DNA of 64,000 nt from an uncultured Propionivibrio sp. (GCF_963666255.1 NZ_OY762656.1:1364001-1428000), one strand, 5' to 3'; shown: positions 34,411 to 43,127, numbered from the stretch's first letter. Translations and numbers: made by a program. The notes: generated by a model not told the origin, from the letters alone.

Positions 34411-35052
34411 TTACCACTGCAACAGCCGTCGGCCCACAGATGCGCCAAAAATCGCCGGAATCAGAATGCCCAGGGAATACCATAGCCCAATAAACGGCGC
34501 AGACGATTCAGGACAGTGAAGACAGTACACCAGCGCGGCCGTTGCTCCGGAGAGAAGACCGGCAGAGAAGCCAGCCTGACGAAGGTTTGTCGGAGCCAGC
34601 CCTTTCATTGCCCAGATGACAGCAACGAAGACGGGAATGGACAGCGTCGCAATCAGGAACGGGCAGACACTCCAGGTTTTTCCAAGCAGCAAATCCATGC
34701 GCTGATCAGCATCCGCTGTGATCAGCGCAAAAACCGCCAGACACCACATGACAAGAACGGGGAGTCCAATAAAGGCGGGTACGCTATTAACCCGCGCACC
34801 TGGCCGCGAAAAACGAATCGAGGCAAAGGCCCCGGCCAAAAGCAAAGCGCCGACGAATCCGAGTTTTATCCAGAACATCATCGATAGTGCCGCTTCCGCC
34901 AGATCGGCCCGCACCTGCAACAGCGACAGCATCATCATCCCGGCGCCGGCCATCCCGGCAGCAATCGCTTTGGCATAACGGCGCTCGGCCAAGTGCGGCT
35001 CCACTGCTTCAATGCCAGTTGCCAGCAGGCCGATCAACTCATCCGTTTTCAT
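34411..35052 (-). CDS. nrsF: NrsF-type anti-sigma factor (DUF1109)
   Basis: This 213-residue protein has about six membrane helices and belongs to the DUF1109/NrsF family of anti-sigma factors that hold SigF at the inner membrane. Short cytosolic N-terminal residues ([15 protein letters not shown]) precede the first helix. A conserved pair of cysteines (LVYCLHCPE) lies in the fifth periplasmic region and fits a redox or hypochlorite-sensing switch. It overlaps the sigF stop by four bases. Confidence 0.9.
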   Translation of the reverse strand: MKTDELIGLLATGIEAVEPHLAERRYAKAIAAGMAGAGMMMLSLLQVRADLAEAALSMMFWIKLGFVGALLLAGAFASIRFSRPGARVNSVPAFIGLPVLVMWCLAVFALITADADQRMDLLLGKTWSVCPFLIATLSIPVFVAVIWAMKGLAPTNLRQAGFSAGLLSGATAALVYCLHCPESSAPFIGLWYSLGILIPAIFGASVGRRLLQW

Positions 35053-35612
35053 CTCTCACCTCTGATCTTTGCCGCCAGATACTTTAAACCGCGATGCACG
35101 CCAACCTTGATCGCCGATTCCGACATTCCGGTCAGTTTCGCGGTTTCTGTCACCGACAATCCTTCAAGTTTGACGTGAACGATCGGAAGCCGCTGTTTGT
35201 CGGGCAGTTCGTCGAGCAGCCTATTTAGGTCGCGATGCGCTTCTGCCGCATCCGCATCGGCGGACGCAAAGAACGCCGATTCTTCGTCCAGCGGCTCGGT
35301 CAGCAGGTCCTTGGCTGCGCGGCGGCGCAACAGATCAACGAGCTTATATCGGGCGATGGCCTGCACCCAAGACGATACGGGCTGTCCCGGATCGTAGGTA
35401 TGGCGCTGGTTATGCACCGCCAGAAGCGATTCCTGCACAAGATCCTCCACGTCGTCCGGCAAACTTGCAAGGCGCTTCCGCAGGAAACTCCGCAGGTGAG
35501 CGCTCAACTCCTTCAGAAACGACCGATAGGCGACGGCATCGCCGGAAAGCCCGCCGAGCAGCAGACTCCTGAGACGTTGCTCCTTCGCCAATAAACCGTC
35601 TTTACCATTCAT
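35049..35612 (-). CDS. sigF: ECF sigma factor SigF
   Basis: This 187-residue ECF sigma factor has region 2 (about 25-95; [43 protein letters not shown] in parts) and region 4 with helix-turn-helix [23 protein letters not shown] (in parts). Pairing with nrsF identifies it as the SigF group, which in Azospira responds to reactive chlorine species. The ATG at 35612 overlaps a perfect SigF-type -10 element, so if that promoter is used the true start may be downstream or the gene is read from a second promoter. Confidence 0.9.
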   Translation of the reverse strand: MNGKDGLLAKEQRLRSLLLGGLSGDAVAYRSFLKELSAHLRSFLRKRLASLPDDVEDLVQESLLAVHNQRHTYDPGQPVSSWVQAIARYKLVDLLRRRAAKDLLTEPLDEESAFFASADADAAEAHRDLNRLLDELPDKQRLPIVHVKLEGLSVTETAKLTGMSESAIKVGVHRGLKYLAAKIRGER

Positions 35613-35637
35613 TCGCAGATTCAGCGCCTTTGGTTAC
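35612..35637 (-). promoter_or_regulatory. SigF-type promoter facing sigF-nrsF
   Basis: On the minus strand GTAACC (35632-35637) and CGAA (35612-35615) are separated by exactly 16 bases, the published SigF consensus GTAACC-N16-CGAA. The final A of the -10 is also the first base of the annotated sigF start codon. It predicts autoregulation. Confidence 0.8.
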
Positions 35638-35688
35638 AGCGGATTGAAAAAACAACCTTCTCGCCAGGGAAATATTTTTTCCGAACGT

Positions 35689-35714
35689 GTAACCGAACGT
35701 CACTTCCCGGCGAA
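35689..35714 (+). promoter_or_regulatory. SigF-type promoter of the yedZ1-yedY1-mrpX operon
   Basis: GTAACC (35689-35694) and CGAA (35711-35714) are separated by exactly 16 bases, a perfect match to the same consensus as the divergent sigF promoter. It lies 59 bases before the chosen start of the cytochrome b gene. Confidence 0.85.
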
Positions 35715-35772
35715 CTACCTTGCAGAGTGTCCGGAAATGCGGACGCGAGGCCAATATGCCGGAGTGTACATT

Positions 35773-36372
35773 GTGAGCGACGAAAGAACGAGTTCGATTC
35801 ATCCGTTGTGGCTACGCCTGACCCACTGGATCAACGTCGCGGCGGCGAGCATCCTTGTCATGAGTGGATGGCGCATTTACAACGCGGCCCCGTTCTACGA
35901 TTTTGTCATCCCCAGGGACATCACGCTGGGGGGCTGGCTGGGTGGCGCGCTGCAATGGCATTTTGCCGCGATGTGGCTGCTGGCGGTTAACGGATTGATT
36001 TATCTGGCCTGCAATATCATCACCGGCCGACTGCTGAGTAAATTCCTTCCTTTGTCGCCACGCGCCTTCCTTGACGATGTGCGGGCCGCGTTGAAGGGGC
36101 GTCTGGAGCACACCGACCTCTCGCATTACAACACGGTACAGCGCGTGGCCTATCTCTTCGTAGTTGCCGATACGGCGATGCTGGTGCTGTCCGGTCTGGT
36201 GCTGTGGAAGTCGGTACAGTTTCCGCTACTGCGCGAACTGCTCGGTGGCTACGAAACGGCGCGACGAGTCCATTTCATCGCCATGTCCGCGCTGGTCGCC
36301 TTCGTCGGGGTCCATCTCGTCATGGTGGCCCTAGTGCCCCGGACCTTAATCATGATGATTCGCGGGCGCTAA
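35773..36372 (+). CDS. yedZ1: Cytochrome b subunit of methionine sulfoxide reductase (YedZ1)
   Basis: This 199-residue membrane protein has four helices and the b561/cytochrome-b fold, with haem-ligand histidines in RLTHWINVAA, QWHFAAMWLL and RRVHFIAMSALVAFVGVHLVM (in parts). It passes electrons from the quinone pool to the periplasmic reductase encoded next. I chose GTG 35773, with GGAG about nine bases upstream; an in-frame ATG at 35737 is an alternative. It opens the SigF-controlled operon. Confidence 0.88.
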   Translation: MSDERTSSIHPLWLRLTHWINVAAASILVMSGWRIYNAAPFYDFVIPRDITLGGWLGGALQWHFAAMWLLAVNGLIYLACNIITGRLLSKFLPLSPRAFLDDVRAALKGRLEHTDLSHYNTVQRVAYLFVVADTAMLVLSGLVLWKSVQFPLLRELLGGYETARRVHFIAMSALVAFVGVHLVMVALVPRTLIMMIRGR

Positions 36373-36383
36373 GGACCATTGCC

Positions 36384-37175
36384 ATGAACAACACCGAACA
36401 TTCGCACTGGCTGATCAGGAACGCCGACACAGTCCTCCGGGCCGCGCGTCGGGAAGTGGGTCGCGTTGTCGAACAACCGGCACGCCGCGCCTTTCTGCAG
36501 CGCTCGCTGACCTTGGGCGGACTCTCGTTGCTCAGCGGCTGCGCCTTGACTGACGAGGACAGCATCGATAGCGCGCTGGCGAAAATATCGCGCTTCAACG
36601 ACAAGGCGCAGGCCTGGCTGTTCGATCCCAACCGCTTGGCGCCAACCTATCCGGAGTCGATGATTACCAGGCCATTTCCGTTCAACGCGTTCTACGCCGA
36701 GAGCGATATTCCGGCCGTCGACGAATCGGCCTATCGCCTGGAAGTTACCGGCCTCGTGGCTGACAGAAAGACGTGGTCATTGGCCGAACTGCGTTCCATG
36801 CCGCAGACCGACCAGGTAACGCGGCACATCTGTGTCGAGGGCTGGAGCGCGATTGGCAAATGGGGCGGCATACCGTTCGCCAGTTTTCTGCGACGGGTCG
36901 GTGCGGATACGAGCGCGCGCTACGTCGGCTTCAAGTGCGCCGACGATTACTACACCAGCATCGACATGACGACGGCGTTGCATCCGCAAACGTTGCTGAC
37001 CTTGACCTACGACGGCCATCCGCTGCCGCCGCGCTATGGATTCCCGATGAAGCTGCGCATGCCGACCAAGCTCGGCTACAAAAATCCGAAACACATCCAG
37101 GCCATTTTTGTGACGAATACCTACCCCGGAGGCTATTGGGAAGATCAGGGGTACAACTGGTTCGGAGGCAGTTGA
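36384..37175 (+). CDS. yedY1: Periplasmic molybdopterin methionine sulfoxide reductase (YedY1)
   Basis: This 263-residue protein has the sulfite-oxidase fold and binds molybdopterin through the cysteine in RHICVEGWSAIGKWGG. The N-terminus has a twin-arginine motif (RRAFLQRS) followed by a hydrophobic stretch with a lipobox-like LLSGC, so it is a Tat substrate and perhaps a lipoprotein. YedY1 of Azospira repairs oxidised methionine in MrpX. The gene follows yedZ1 by 11 bp and precedes mrpX. Confidence 0.92.
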   Translation: MNNTEHSHWLIRNADTVLRAARREVGRVVEQPARRAFLQRSLTLGGLSLLSGCALTDEDSIDSALAKISRFNDKAQAWLFDPNRLAPTYPESMITRPFPFNAFYAESDIPAVDESAYRLEVTGLVADRKTWSLAELRSMPQTDQVTRHICVEGWSAIGKWGGIPFASFLRRVGADTSARYVGFKCADDYYTSIDMTTALHPQTLLTLTYDGHPLPPRYGFPMKLRMPTKLGYKNPKHIQAIFVTNTYPGGYWEDQGYNWFGGS

Positions 37176-37243
37176 GCATTTCCGCTTAGCCGCCCTGAAG
37201 TCCCGGCAAACCTGCCATTAATGTTACCCAAGGAGTTTGAACC

Positions 37244-37486
37244 ATGAAAACCAAGACCATCGCCGCTACTGTCCTTTCCATGTGCCTGACGCTCGCCGTA
37301 GGTTCCGCGTTTGCCGCAGACGACATGAAAAAGGACACCATGGGCAAAGAGAGCATGGCCAAGGAAACGATGGCCAAAGACGGCATGAAGAAGGACTCGA
37401 TGGCCAAGGACAGCATGAAGAAGGACTCGATGGCCAAGGACGGCATGAAGAAAGACTCGATGGGCAAGGACGAAATGAAGAAATAG
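37244..37486 (+). CDS. mrpX: Methionine-rich periplasmic peptide MrpX
   Basis: The 80-residue product has a signal peptide ending SAFA|ADD. The mature part of about 56 residues is built from five-residue repeats of the form M-K/G/A-K-D/E-X and contains 11 methionines, about one residue in five. In Azospira suillum the equivalent peptide is a sacrificial scavenger of hypochlorite, with YedY1 reducing it again. It has no folded-domain signature. ATG 37244 follows AAGGAG. Confidence 0.9.
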   Translation: MKTKTIAATVLSMCLTLAVGSAFAADDMKKDTMGKESMAKETMAKDGMKKDSMAKDSMKKDSMAKDGMKKDSMGKDEMKK

Positions 37487-37586
37487 GCACGCCAGGCGGT
37501 TTGCGGGCAGGCGGGCTTTGAGCGCCTGCCTGGCCCGGAGACCTGCCCAAGCCGACAATGCATCAAACCACTCTCAGGATGACATC

Positions 37587-37964
37587 ATGACTGCCAGAAT
37601 TTTTGCGATTGCACTGTTGTTGACAGCCAGCCCCGCCACCTTCGCGCTCGACTTCAAGCCCTACACGGCCGAGGCGTTGAATGCCGAGCAGCAGGCTGGA
37701 AAGCCCGTCCCCCTGCACTTTTACGCCAACTGGTGCCCGACCTGTCGGGCGCAGGAAAAAATACTCCAGCAATGGAAAGGCGACGCCAGTGTTCCCGGCA
37801 CCCTGCTCGTGGTTAATTACGACCATGAAAAGGAACTCAAGAAACAACTCGGGGTTCGCACCCAATCGACGCTGATCATCTACCAAGGCACGGCCGAGAA
37901 AGCCCGCCTGGCGGGTGAAACCGACGCGTACAAACTGCGCGCTGCATTGCTGTCGGCCCACTGA
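37587..37964 (+). CDS. Periplasmic thioredoxin-like protein
   Basis: This 125-residue protein has a signal peptide ending ATFA|LDF and a thioredoxin domain with the redox motif WCPTC. The TQSTLIIYQG segment holds the usual cis-proline region in altered form (the proline is absent, STL). It probably receives electrons from the CcdA protein encoded two bases downstream, and may serve cysteine or methionine repair in the same stress response. Confidence 0.88.
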   Translation: MTARIFAIALLLTASPATFALDFKPYTAEALNAEQQAGKPVPLHFYANWCPTCRAQEKILQQWKGDASVPGTLLVVNYDHEKELKKQLGVRTQSTLIIYQGTAEKARLAGETDAYKLRAALLSAH

Positions 37965-37966
37965 AC

Positions 37967-38698
37967 ATGGCTGCGCTTTCCCTTGGCCACGTTGGCCTCA
38001 GCCTGGCGGCAGGCAGCCTGACAACGCTCTCGCCCTGCGTGTTTCCGATGCTGCCGCTGGTACTGGGCGGGGCGATTCAGGGCAACCGCCTGGCGCCTGT
38101 GGTCATGGGTTCGGGGATGGCGATTTCGTTTGCCCTGATCGGCATGCTCGTCGGCGCCCTGGGACCGGCGCTGGGGATCGATTCGGACAACATACGCGTT
38201 TCTGGTGCCCTGCTGCTGGTCGCCTTTGGTCTCGTCATTCTGATTCCCGCACTCAACCGGCGCTTTTCCGAATGGATGCTGCCGATTGCCTCATCGGCCA
38301 ACAACGCTTCATCGCGCCTGGACGGTGGCTCACTGGGTGGCGCATTTCTGCTGGGAGGGGTTCTGGGACTGGTCTGGAGCCCTTGTTCCGGCCCCTTGCT
38401 GGCTTCGGCGCTGACGCTGGTTGCCAGTGAAGGCGGCGCAGCGCGTGGCGCGCTCATCTTAGGTCTGTTCGGCATCGGTGCCGCGATGCCACTCGTCGCC
38501 GTGGCCTACGCTTCGCGTCGCGGCTTCTCGCGTGCCCGTGGGTGGGTGCTGACGCGAATCGACGCGATCAAGAAGGGATTCGGCATCATCATTCTGCTGA
38601 CCGGAATCGCCGTCCTGACCGGCGCAGACAAATGGATCGAGTCACGTGTGGTCGGTCGACTCCCGGATGCGTGGATCAACGCGACAACCCTGTTGTAA
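37967..38698 (+). CDS. ccdA: CcdA/DsbD-type transmembrane thiol transporter
   Basis: This 243-residue protein has about six membrane helices and the two redox cysteines of CcdA/DsbD-beta, in TLSPCVFPMLPLV and VWSPCSGPLLAS. It shuttles electrons from cytosolic thioredoxin to periplasmic thioredoxin-like partners, here the product of the gene in front. The last codons (INATTLL) and the following 40 bases are duplicated at 11597-11667. Confidence 0.9.
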   Translation: MAALSLGHVGLSLAAGSLTTLSPCVFPMLPLVLGGAIQGNRLAPVVMGSGMAISFALIGMLVGALGPALGIDSDNIRVSGALLLVAFGLVILIPALNRRFSEWMLPIASSANNASSRLDGGSLGGAFLLGGVLGLVWSPCSGPLLASALTLVASEGGAARGALILGLFGIGAAMPLVAVAYASRRGFSRARGWVLTRIDAIKKGFGIIILLTGIAVLTGADKWIESRVVGRLPDAWINATTLL

Positions 38699-38745
38699 TC
38701 ATCATCGCCACATAAGGACATAGTCATCATGAGCAAGCAGACAGC
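38675..38745 (+). repeat. 71-bp segment duplicated at 11597-11667
   Basis: The end of ccdA, its downstream spacer with AAGGA, and the first codons of a following frame (MSKQTA) match 11597-11667 in reverse complement at 67 of 71 positions. After this segment the downstream gene is lost and the sequence runs into a NodT fragment. Confidence 0.93.
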
Positions 38746-38771
38746 CGCCGGGCGGGGGCGCCGTATCGACG

Positions 38772-38927
38772 TTTGCTCTGGAGGAATTCACGCTCCCGTC
38801 CGAGCTGCCGATGGTTCTGCCGTCCGATCTGGTACGCCGCCGACCCGACATTCAAGCAGCGGAAGCGCTTCTGCATGCAGCCAACGCGGAATACGGTGGT
38901 GCGTTGGGCGGGTTGTATCCACAGATA
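38772..38927 (+). pseudogene. NodT/OprM-type efflux outer membrane protein fragment
   Basis: The 52 codons read LEEFTLPSELPMVLPSDLV, RRRPDIQAAEALLHAANAEY and GGLYPQI, an internal block typical of NodT-family outer-membrane lipoproteins of RND pumps, where LPSxLVRxRPDIxAAE is diagnostic. No start, signal peptide or barrel remains on either side. It was probably brought here by deletion or recombination and is not expressed as a working protein. Confidence 0.85.
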
Positions 38928-39512
38928 GCGAAGCATCTTTGCCGATATCCTCGCTGCATTCCAGCAGCAATTTTTCAGCCCATCGTTGCCCGATCAGCTT
39001 TCTCCACCAAGCGCTTTGGGTCGGTATGCCATCGTGTGGGTCATGACCTTTCCTTGCGAAATGTTCAACGCTTTCTTCGGCGGGTCCCGCGGCACCGGCA
39101 AGCACCGCAACGACCGGGACCACCGTGGATGTGCAGACTGTTCGCCAAGCCGCTTCGGCTATCAAGCTAGTAGTCGTTCTTCAACAAAACCCGGGAAGGC
39201 CCCAGCTTTTTCTTATCCATCACTTGCAGCTCTAAGGGAGATGCTTGGCTAATAGCAGCCAAGAGATTATTGAGCTGAGCCACGACGGGCAGGCCTCATA
39301 CTGAAACCACAGGCCGGCAAGGAAGCCGATGATGATTGAGCGGGGGAAAAGGGGGGCTGAGTCCATGACTTTAGGCCAAGAGTTGAGAGCTTTCATTCTC
39401 AAGACGCTCGGATTCCATTACCACGCGTTAAACTGGCGATTTTCCGCGTTTTGTTCAGTTGTGTGCCGACAAAATTTGGGCTAGCCCGCTCCGCTGTGGA
39501 GGACAAAAGCGA
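38928..39512. other. Unassigned stretch between NodT fragment and PLD-like gene
   Basis: Short open frames exist on both strands (for example 38788-39165 on the minus strand) but none shows a recognisable domain or a credible ribosome site. I see nothing functional here; it is probably debris. Confidence 0.4.
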
Positions 39513-41192
39513 TCAAGCAGGGGGGAGGGCCGTAATCAACAAGTCGTTTCTTTCAAGAGCCGATCGGGTCAAGGTCAGTGACGGGCTCACATATTTCTCA
39601 TTGATCCGCTTTAGTCGAATGATGTTCTCGTTATAAGCATCGATGCCGGAGGACGACACGAAGAGTGTCAAAGGGTTGCCGAAGAGTAGCTTGCCCGCTT
39701 GTTGCGGGGAAATCCCCAGCTCCTTCGCGACATACCGGCTTGGTTTCTTTCCTGGAATTCCTCGATGTCCAGTCGGAGATGTTCGCAACCACTCAATCAG
39801 ACGGAAGCCAGCTTCATCGAGCGTTGTGCCCGGTGTCGTGTCGATTGAGACATCTGAACGAGTTGAAAGCGCTCCTGTTGTCCGTTTTTCAGAGTTACCA
39901 CGCACGACTTTTGACTTCTTGGCAATCCCCGCCTTCAAAGCCAAGCGGCGCGCTTCTTCTGCTCTCGCCGCGCGCAGGGCTTTTTGCTCTTCAAAATAGG
40001 ACGGGGTTTCGTCAACCAAGTCGTTCAGGTCGTACAGACCGGAATCGTCAACCTGGCGCGCCGGCTCTGGAGAACGTTGCTTTTCAAAGAGAGCGTTCCA
40101 TGCTGTCTGCGCACGATGGAAAAAATGGAAACGGCCGGTCCAGTCGAAATCCCGGGCAAGTTCATACAGAGGCAGCTGACCAGGCAGATCGTGAAGTGTA
40201 AGGAAGCCTGCGTCTATCAGCTCATCGACTAAAACTAGCTGGTCGCGATCGGAGATTCCTGTTTCCACCTCGAGGTCAGATTCCCGCGGTAGATCTCTTG
40301 GTGTGCCGAAGCGAAGTTCCTGGATGAGCCGCAGCAAATACTGATCGAAATTCCGGAGCCCATCGTTGAGCCGGCTTTTGTCCGACTGCACAAAACGGCC
40401 ATCGGTTAGGACCAGCCGGTTAACGGTCCCCTCTATGAACACGGAGCGCGGGTGATTCGCGCAATGCTGGATGAGCAGAAAATAGACCTCGCGAATGGTT
40501 GCAGACAGAGTCCGGCGGCGCACCTCAATGACAGCATCTCCTAAGGTGAAGCCGTTCGGCGCCAGGAGGTCCAAGGCTTGCTCAAGGGCCTTATCCAGCG
40601 AAGTGTAGTGCTGATCGTCTCGGCGCACGATGTCGTGTGCGACGGCCGCAAGGCTGAGCCTGTCCGCCGTGGGAAGCTCCCGGCGAGGCTCGACACGGAT
40701 TAGCTTCGCACGCACCTTTCGTGTTGCTGGAGCTAGCGCGAATTTCTGTCGACGGCTAACGTTTCGTGATGCCTCGTCGTCAAGCCACGCTACGAAAGCA
40801 TTTGTTTCGTCGACGATAGGAGCGGAAGTCTGTTGCCAAAGCCCGTTAAACCAGCGTTGCAGCTCGTTAACTTGCTCGCGGTCGTCCATGAATATCCCGA
40901 GTTCCGTCCGAGACAGAATTCCGGTATCGGTGAGGTTTGCCGACCCAAGCATCGCCGACGCGTCGCCGATCACCGCCTTGGCATGAATTCCCTCGCAATG
41001 ATGGATTTTGTCGAGATTGCTGCGGATAAAGCTCCAGGCACGTGGTCGCGCGCGGACGGAAAGGGAAGAAAGCCAAGCCTCCACGTCCGACACCAGCAGC
41101 CATGTCTCTGCATGCTCGATGATCCGCTCGATGTATGAAATGCCTATGTAAGGACTGATGATGCGTAGATTCGCTTGAGCAGCGACGAGCAA
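39513..41192 (-). CDS. Phospholipase D-like protein
   Basis: The protein (559 residues from TTG 41192) has one phospholipase-D half-site near the N-terminus: HAKAVIGD with GSANLTDTG (about residues 70-92), the HxK...GS(A)N arrangement of PLD-type nucleases. The middle is helical and unassigned; the C-terminus (RYVAKELGISPQQAGKLLFG) resembles a helix-turn-helix. There is no ATG or GTG: the frame stays open upstream to about 41290, and homology appears to begin before the TTG (DVSPFDEAILLVAAQANLRI). It may be 5'-truncated or use a rare start. Single-HKD proteins form dimers and occur in restriction and defence loci, which fits the remnants beside it. Confidence 0.65.
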   Translation of the reverse strand: MLVAAQANLRIISPYIGISYIERIIEHAETWLLVSDVEAWLSSLSVRARPRAWSFIRSNLDKIHHCEGIHAKAVIGDASAMLGSANLTDTGILSRTELGIFMDDREQVNELQRWFNGLWQQTSAPIVDETNAFVAWLDDEASRNVSRRQKFALAPATRKVRAKLIRVEPRRELPTADRLSLAAVAHDIVRRDDQHYTSLDKALEQALDLLAPNGFTLGDAVIEVRRRTLSATIREVYFLLIQHCANHPRSVFIEGTVNRLVLTDGRFVQSDKSRLNDGLRNFDQYLLRLIQELRFGTPRDLPRESDLEVETGISDRDQLVLVDELIDAGFLTLHDLPGQLPLYELARDFDWTGRFHFFHRAQTAWNALFEKQRSPEPARQVDDSGLYDLNDLVDETPSYFEEQKALRAARAEEARRLALKAGIAKKSKVVRGNSEKRTTGALSTRSDVSIDTTPGTTLDEAGFRLIEWLRTSPTGHRGIPGKKPSRYVAKELGISPQQAGKLLFGNPLTLFVSSSGIDAYNENIIRLKRINEKYVSPSLTLTRSALERNDLLITALPPA

Positions 41193-41328
41193 AATCGCTT
41201 CATCAAACGGCGAGACGTCTGATGATGACCGTTCAAGCGAGTGATACAGAATTTTGCTTAAGATGGTCTTGCACGAGATTGTTAGTGTTATCTACTAACC
41301 ATTATCATGCTCCCGTTATTGCTCAACC

Positions 41329-41583
41329 TCAATCCCGATCGGCGCCGGAGACTGCGGACCTACGAGGGCGGTGACTTGTTGGTGATGCCGCCACTTGGCT
41401 TCGATGGCCTCTAAGGGGGTGATTCAGCTTGGCTTCGGATTCAATCAGTCTTTCTGGCGAGTCCCAATCCAGCATGTCATTTTGGCTACAGCGGATTAAC
41501 TCGGTCGTTTGACGGTGCAGTATGTAGTGACCAAGTTCGTGTGCAATCGTGAAACCAAAGGTTCCTTGATGTAGTGAATAGTC
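41329..41583 (-). pseudogene. ImmA/IrrE-type metallopeptidase fragment
   Basis: An 85-codon frame without a start codon contains FTIAHELGHYILH, the HEXXH zinc motif in the exact context of ImmA/IrrE peptidases, followed by IRCSQNDM and LIESEAK, where the third zinc ligand would be. The frame has a stop directly upstream and loses similarity after LIESEAK. ImmA/IrrE proteins cleave repressors in mobile elements and toxin-antitoxin or defence loci. Confidence 0.8.
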
Positions 41584-41713
41584 TCAAGGCTTGGCGAGAG
41601 AGCTGTCGCGGCAGGATATGAATGCTTCCTTACCGTGAGTCATTCGGAAATTGGTGATCGTTCGGTGGCTCGCGGCGACAAACCCGTGCCTGTAAAAGAA
41701 GGAATGGTGTGCA

Positions 41714-42313
41714 ATGTCAGAAAAACCGGCCGTTCTTGAGGCAGCGCTTGCTCCATTTGTTTCCGCAGGCCATCGTGTGAGCGTGGTAGGCTCGCATCTC
41801 CTCCTGCACGATGTGCCCGTGGTTAACGAGTATCGCCAAATTCAGTTGGGAACCCTAGTCTCCACGTTTTTGCATACCGAAAGCGTAGTTGTTGCTCCTG
41901 CGACCCATCAGGTGTGGTTCGATGGCCCGTACCCGTGCTTTTCAGACGGTCGGCCTATCGAAGACATCAGGTGTTCCGAGGTTGTGGGCGGAGAATTAGC
42001 GCCCAATGTCCCGGCACGTTATTTTTTCTCCAATAAAGAAGTTGGTTGGACCGCCTATGCTAATCACTTTGACCAGCTGATGGAGTTGGCGCCCAAGGAA
42101 CTGATTCCTGGAGTTCTTTACGTTAGCCTTAAATACAAGCTGGCTCTTCATCTGTGCTGCTGCGGGTGCGGCGAAAAAGTTGTGACACCTTTGTCGCCTG
42201 CTGAGTGGCATTTGAGGCTTGCCGATGGAAAGGCAAGGATTCAGAGACTATGGCGTCGGGGACCGTCATCCCTCCGAACTTGGCGCGCCACGTGTAGAAC
42301 GATGCGTCACTGA
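41714..42313 (+). pseudogene. DUF6791/DUF6527-like protein truncated by an IS remnant
   Basis: From ATG 41714 (AAGGAATGG upstream) the first 120 residues resemble the domain found before E1-like ThiF adenylyltransferases (HDVPVVNEYRQIQLGTLVS, FDGPYPCFSDG, FFSNKEVG). Residues about 130-175 resemble the separate DUF6527 family (IPGVLYVSLKYKLALHLCCC, GCGEKVVTPLSPAEWHL). No adenylyltransferase domain lies between them, so an internal deletion may have fused two genes. The C-terminus after about residue 177 is encoded by reverse-strand IS3 sequence. Family names come from memory of motifs. A working protein is doubtful. Confidence 0.6.
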
Positions 42314-42470
42314 ATCCATGCTGACGACACAATTCCTTCACCGGCACGCCAGCTTCCGCCTGCTTTAAAAATCCGATGATCTGCTCTTCTGAAAACCGCT
42401 TCTTCAAGTCCATTCTCCTTCTCGAAAACGGACTTTACTAAATTACCCTTGGCACTGTTTAGCGGGGGCA
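42250..42470 (-). mobile_element. IS3-family orfA remnant with one terminal repeat
   Basis: On the minus strand ATG 42413 opens a frame reading KKRFSEEQIIGFLKQAEAG, then VKELCRQHGFSDASFYTWR and KFGGMTVPDA, the N-terminus of an IS3-group OrfA (helix-turn-helix). Similarity ends at about 42250, where the interrupted gene begins, and orfB is absent. A left-end-like repeat, TGCCCCCGCTAAACAGTGCC, occupies 42451-42470 (minus strand). The element is dead. Confidence 0.85.
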
Positions 42471-43127
42471 CCTCACGGGATTTGAGTTGTCAATGGCATG
42501 CTTATGCTAAGGGGGAATAGCGGGAGTACGAGCTTGGGGGGGCGCCTGTTTCGGCTGGTTTCTACGCTTCGGCAGGAGCACCGGTCGCGCTTCCATTCCG
42601 GTGTCGCCGACTCTAGTTCAGCGCCTCATGGAACAGAACTAATTAAATGTGAATTGCTTATTTGTCAATGCTATATAGATGCGCTGTTCAATATGCACAT
42701 TAAATTGATCCTGCTGGAAGCCGACGCGTCGTGCGCTAATCTGGTGGTGTGACGCGCATTCATTTGATTCGACCCGTGCCAGTTCATTCGGAGATCTCGT
42801 CATGCAGGCATCCATGCTTTGTACTTCGTGATTTGCTTTTGGGCATGATTCTCGAGACGGCTTTGGCAAGCGACGGATTGGCCGATTTACGGTACGAATC
42901 AGTGGTGGTCTTGATGAAAATTCTCAGGTTTTTGCCAAGCGGCGACGAAACAATATATTCTTGAAGTTATTGCAAATCATGTCGTTACGAATGCGCCGGG
43001 CTTTAATAAATACAGCCATAGTTATTCGTTAATTCTTGAATGCGTAGCAACGCATTGAAATGGCAGAGGTTCAAGTTAATATTGAGCGAAAACAACAGCA
43101 CTTAAGTCTGTTCAATGACAAACTGAT
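42471..43127. other. Unassigned stretch between IS remnant and zinc transporter genes
   Basis: Short frames (for example 42498-42752 plus strand, 84 codons) have no recognisable motif or convincing ribosome site. A small perfect hairpin, AATGCGT-AGCA-ACGCATT, lies at 43039-43056. The stretch is AT-richer than the surrounding genome. I see no gene. Confidence 0.4.

Noticed and set aside
38729-39046. 105-codon frame starting MSKQTA after ccdA
   Set aside because: Only the first codons belong to a real gene; the remainder lies over the NodT fragment in another frame and has no domain.
38788-39165. 125-codon minus-strand frame
   Set aside because: It overlaps the NodT fragment in antisense and shows no recognisable domain.
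42498-42752. 84-codon frame as a gene
   Set aside because: No family motif or credible ribosome site; it lies in AT-rich debris next to an IS remnant.
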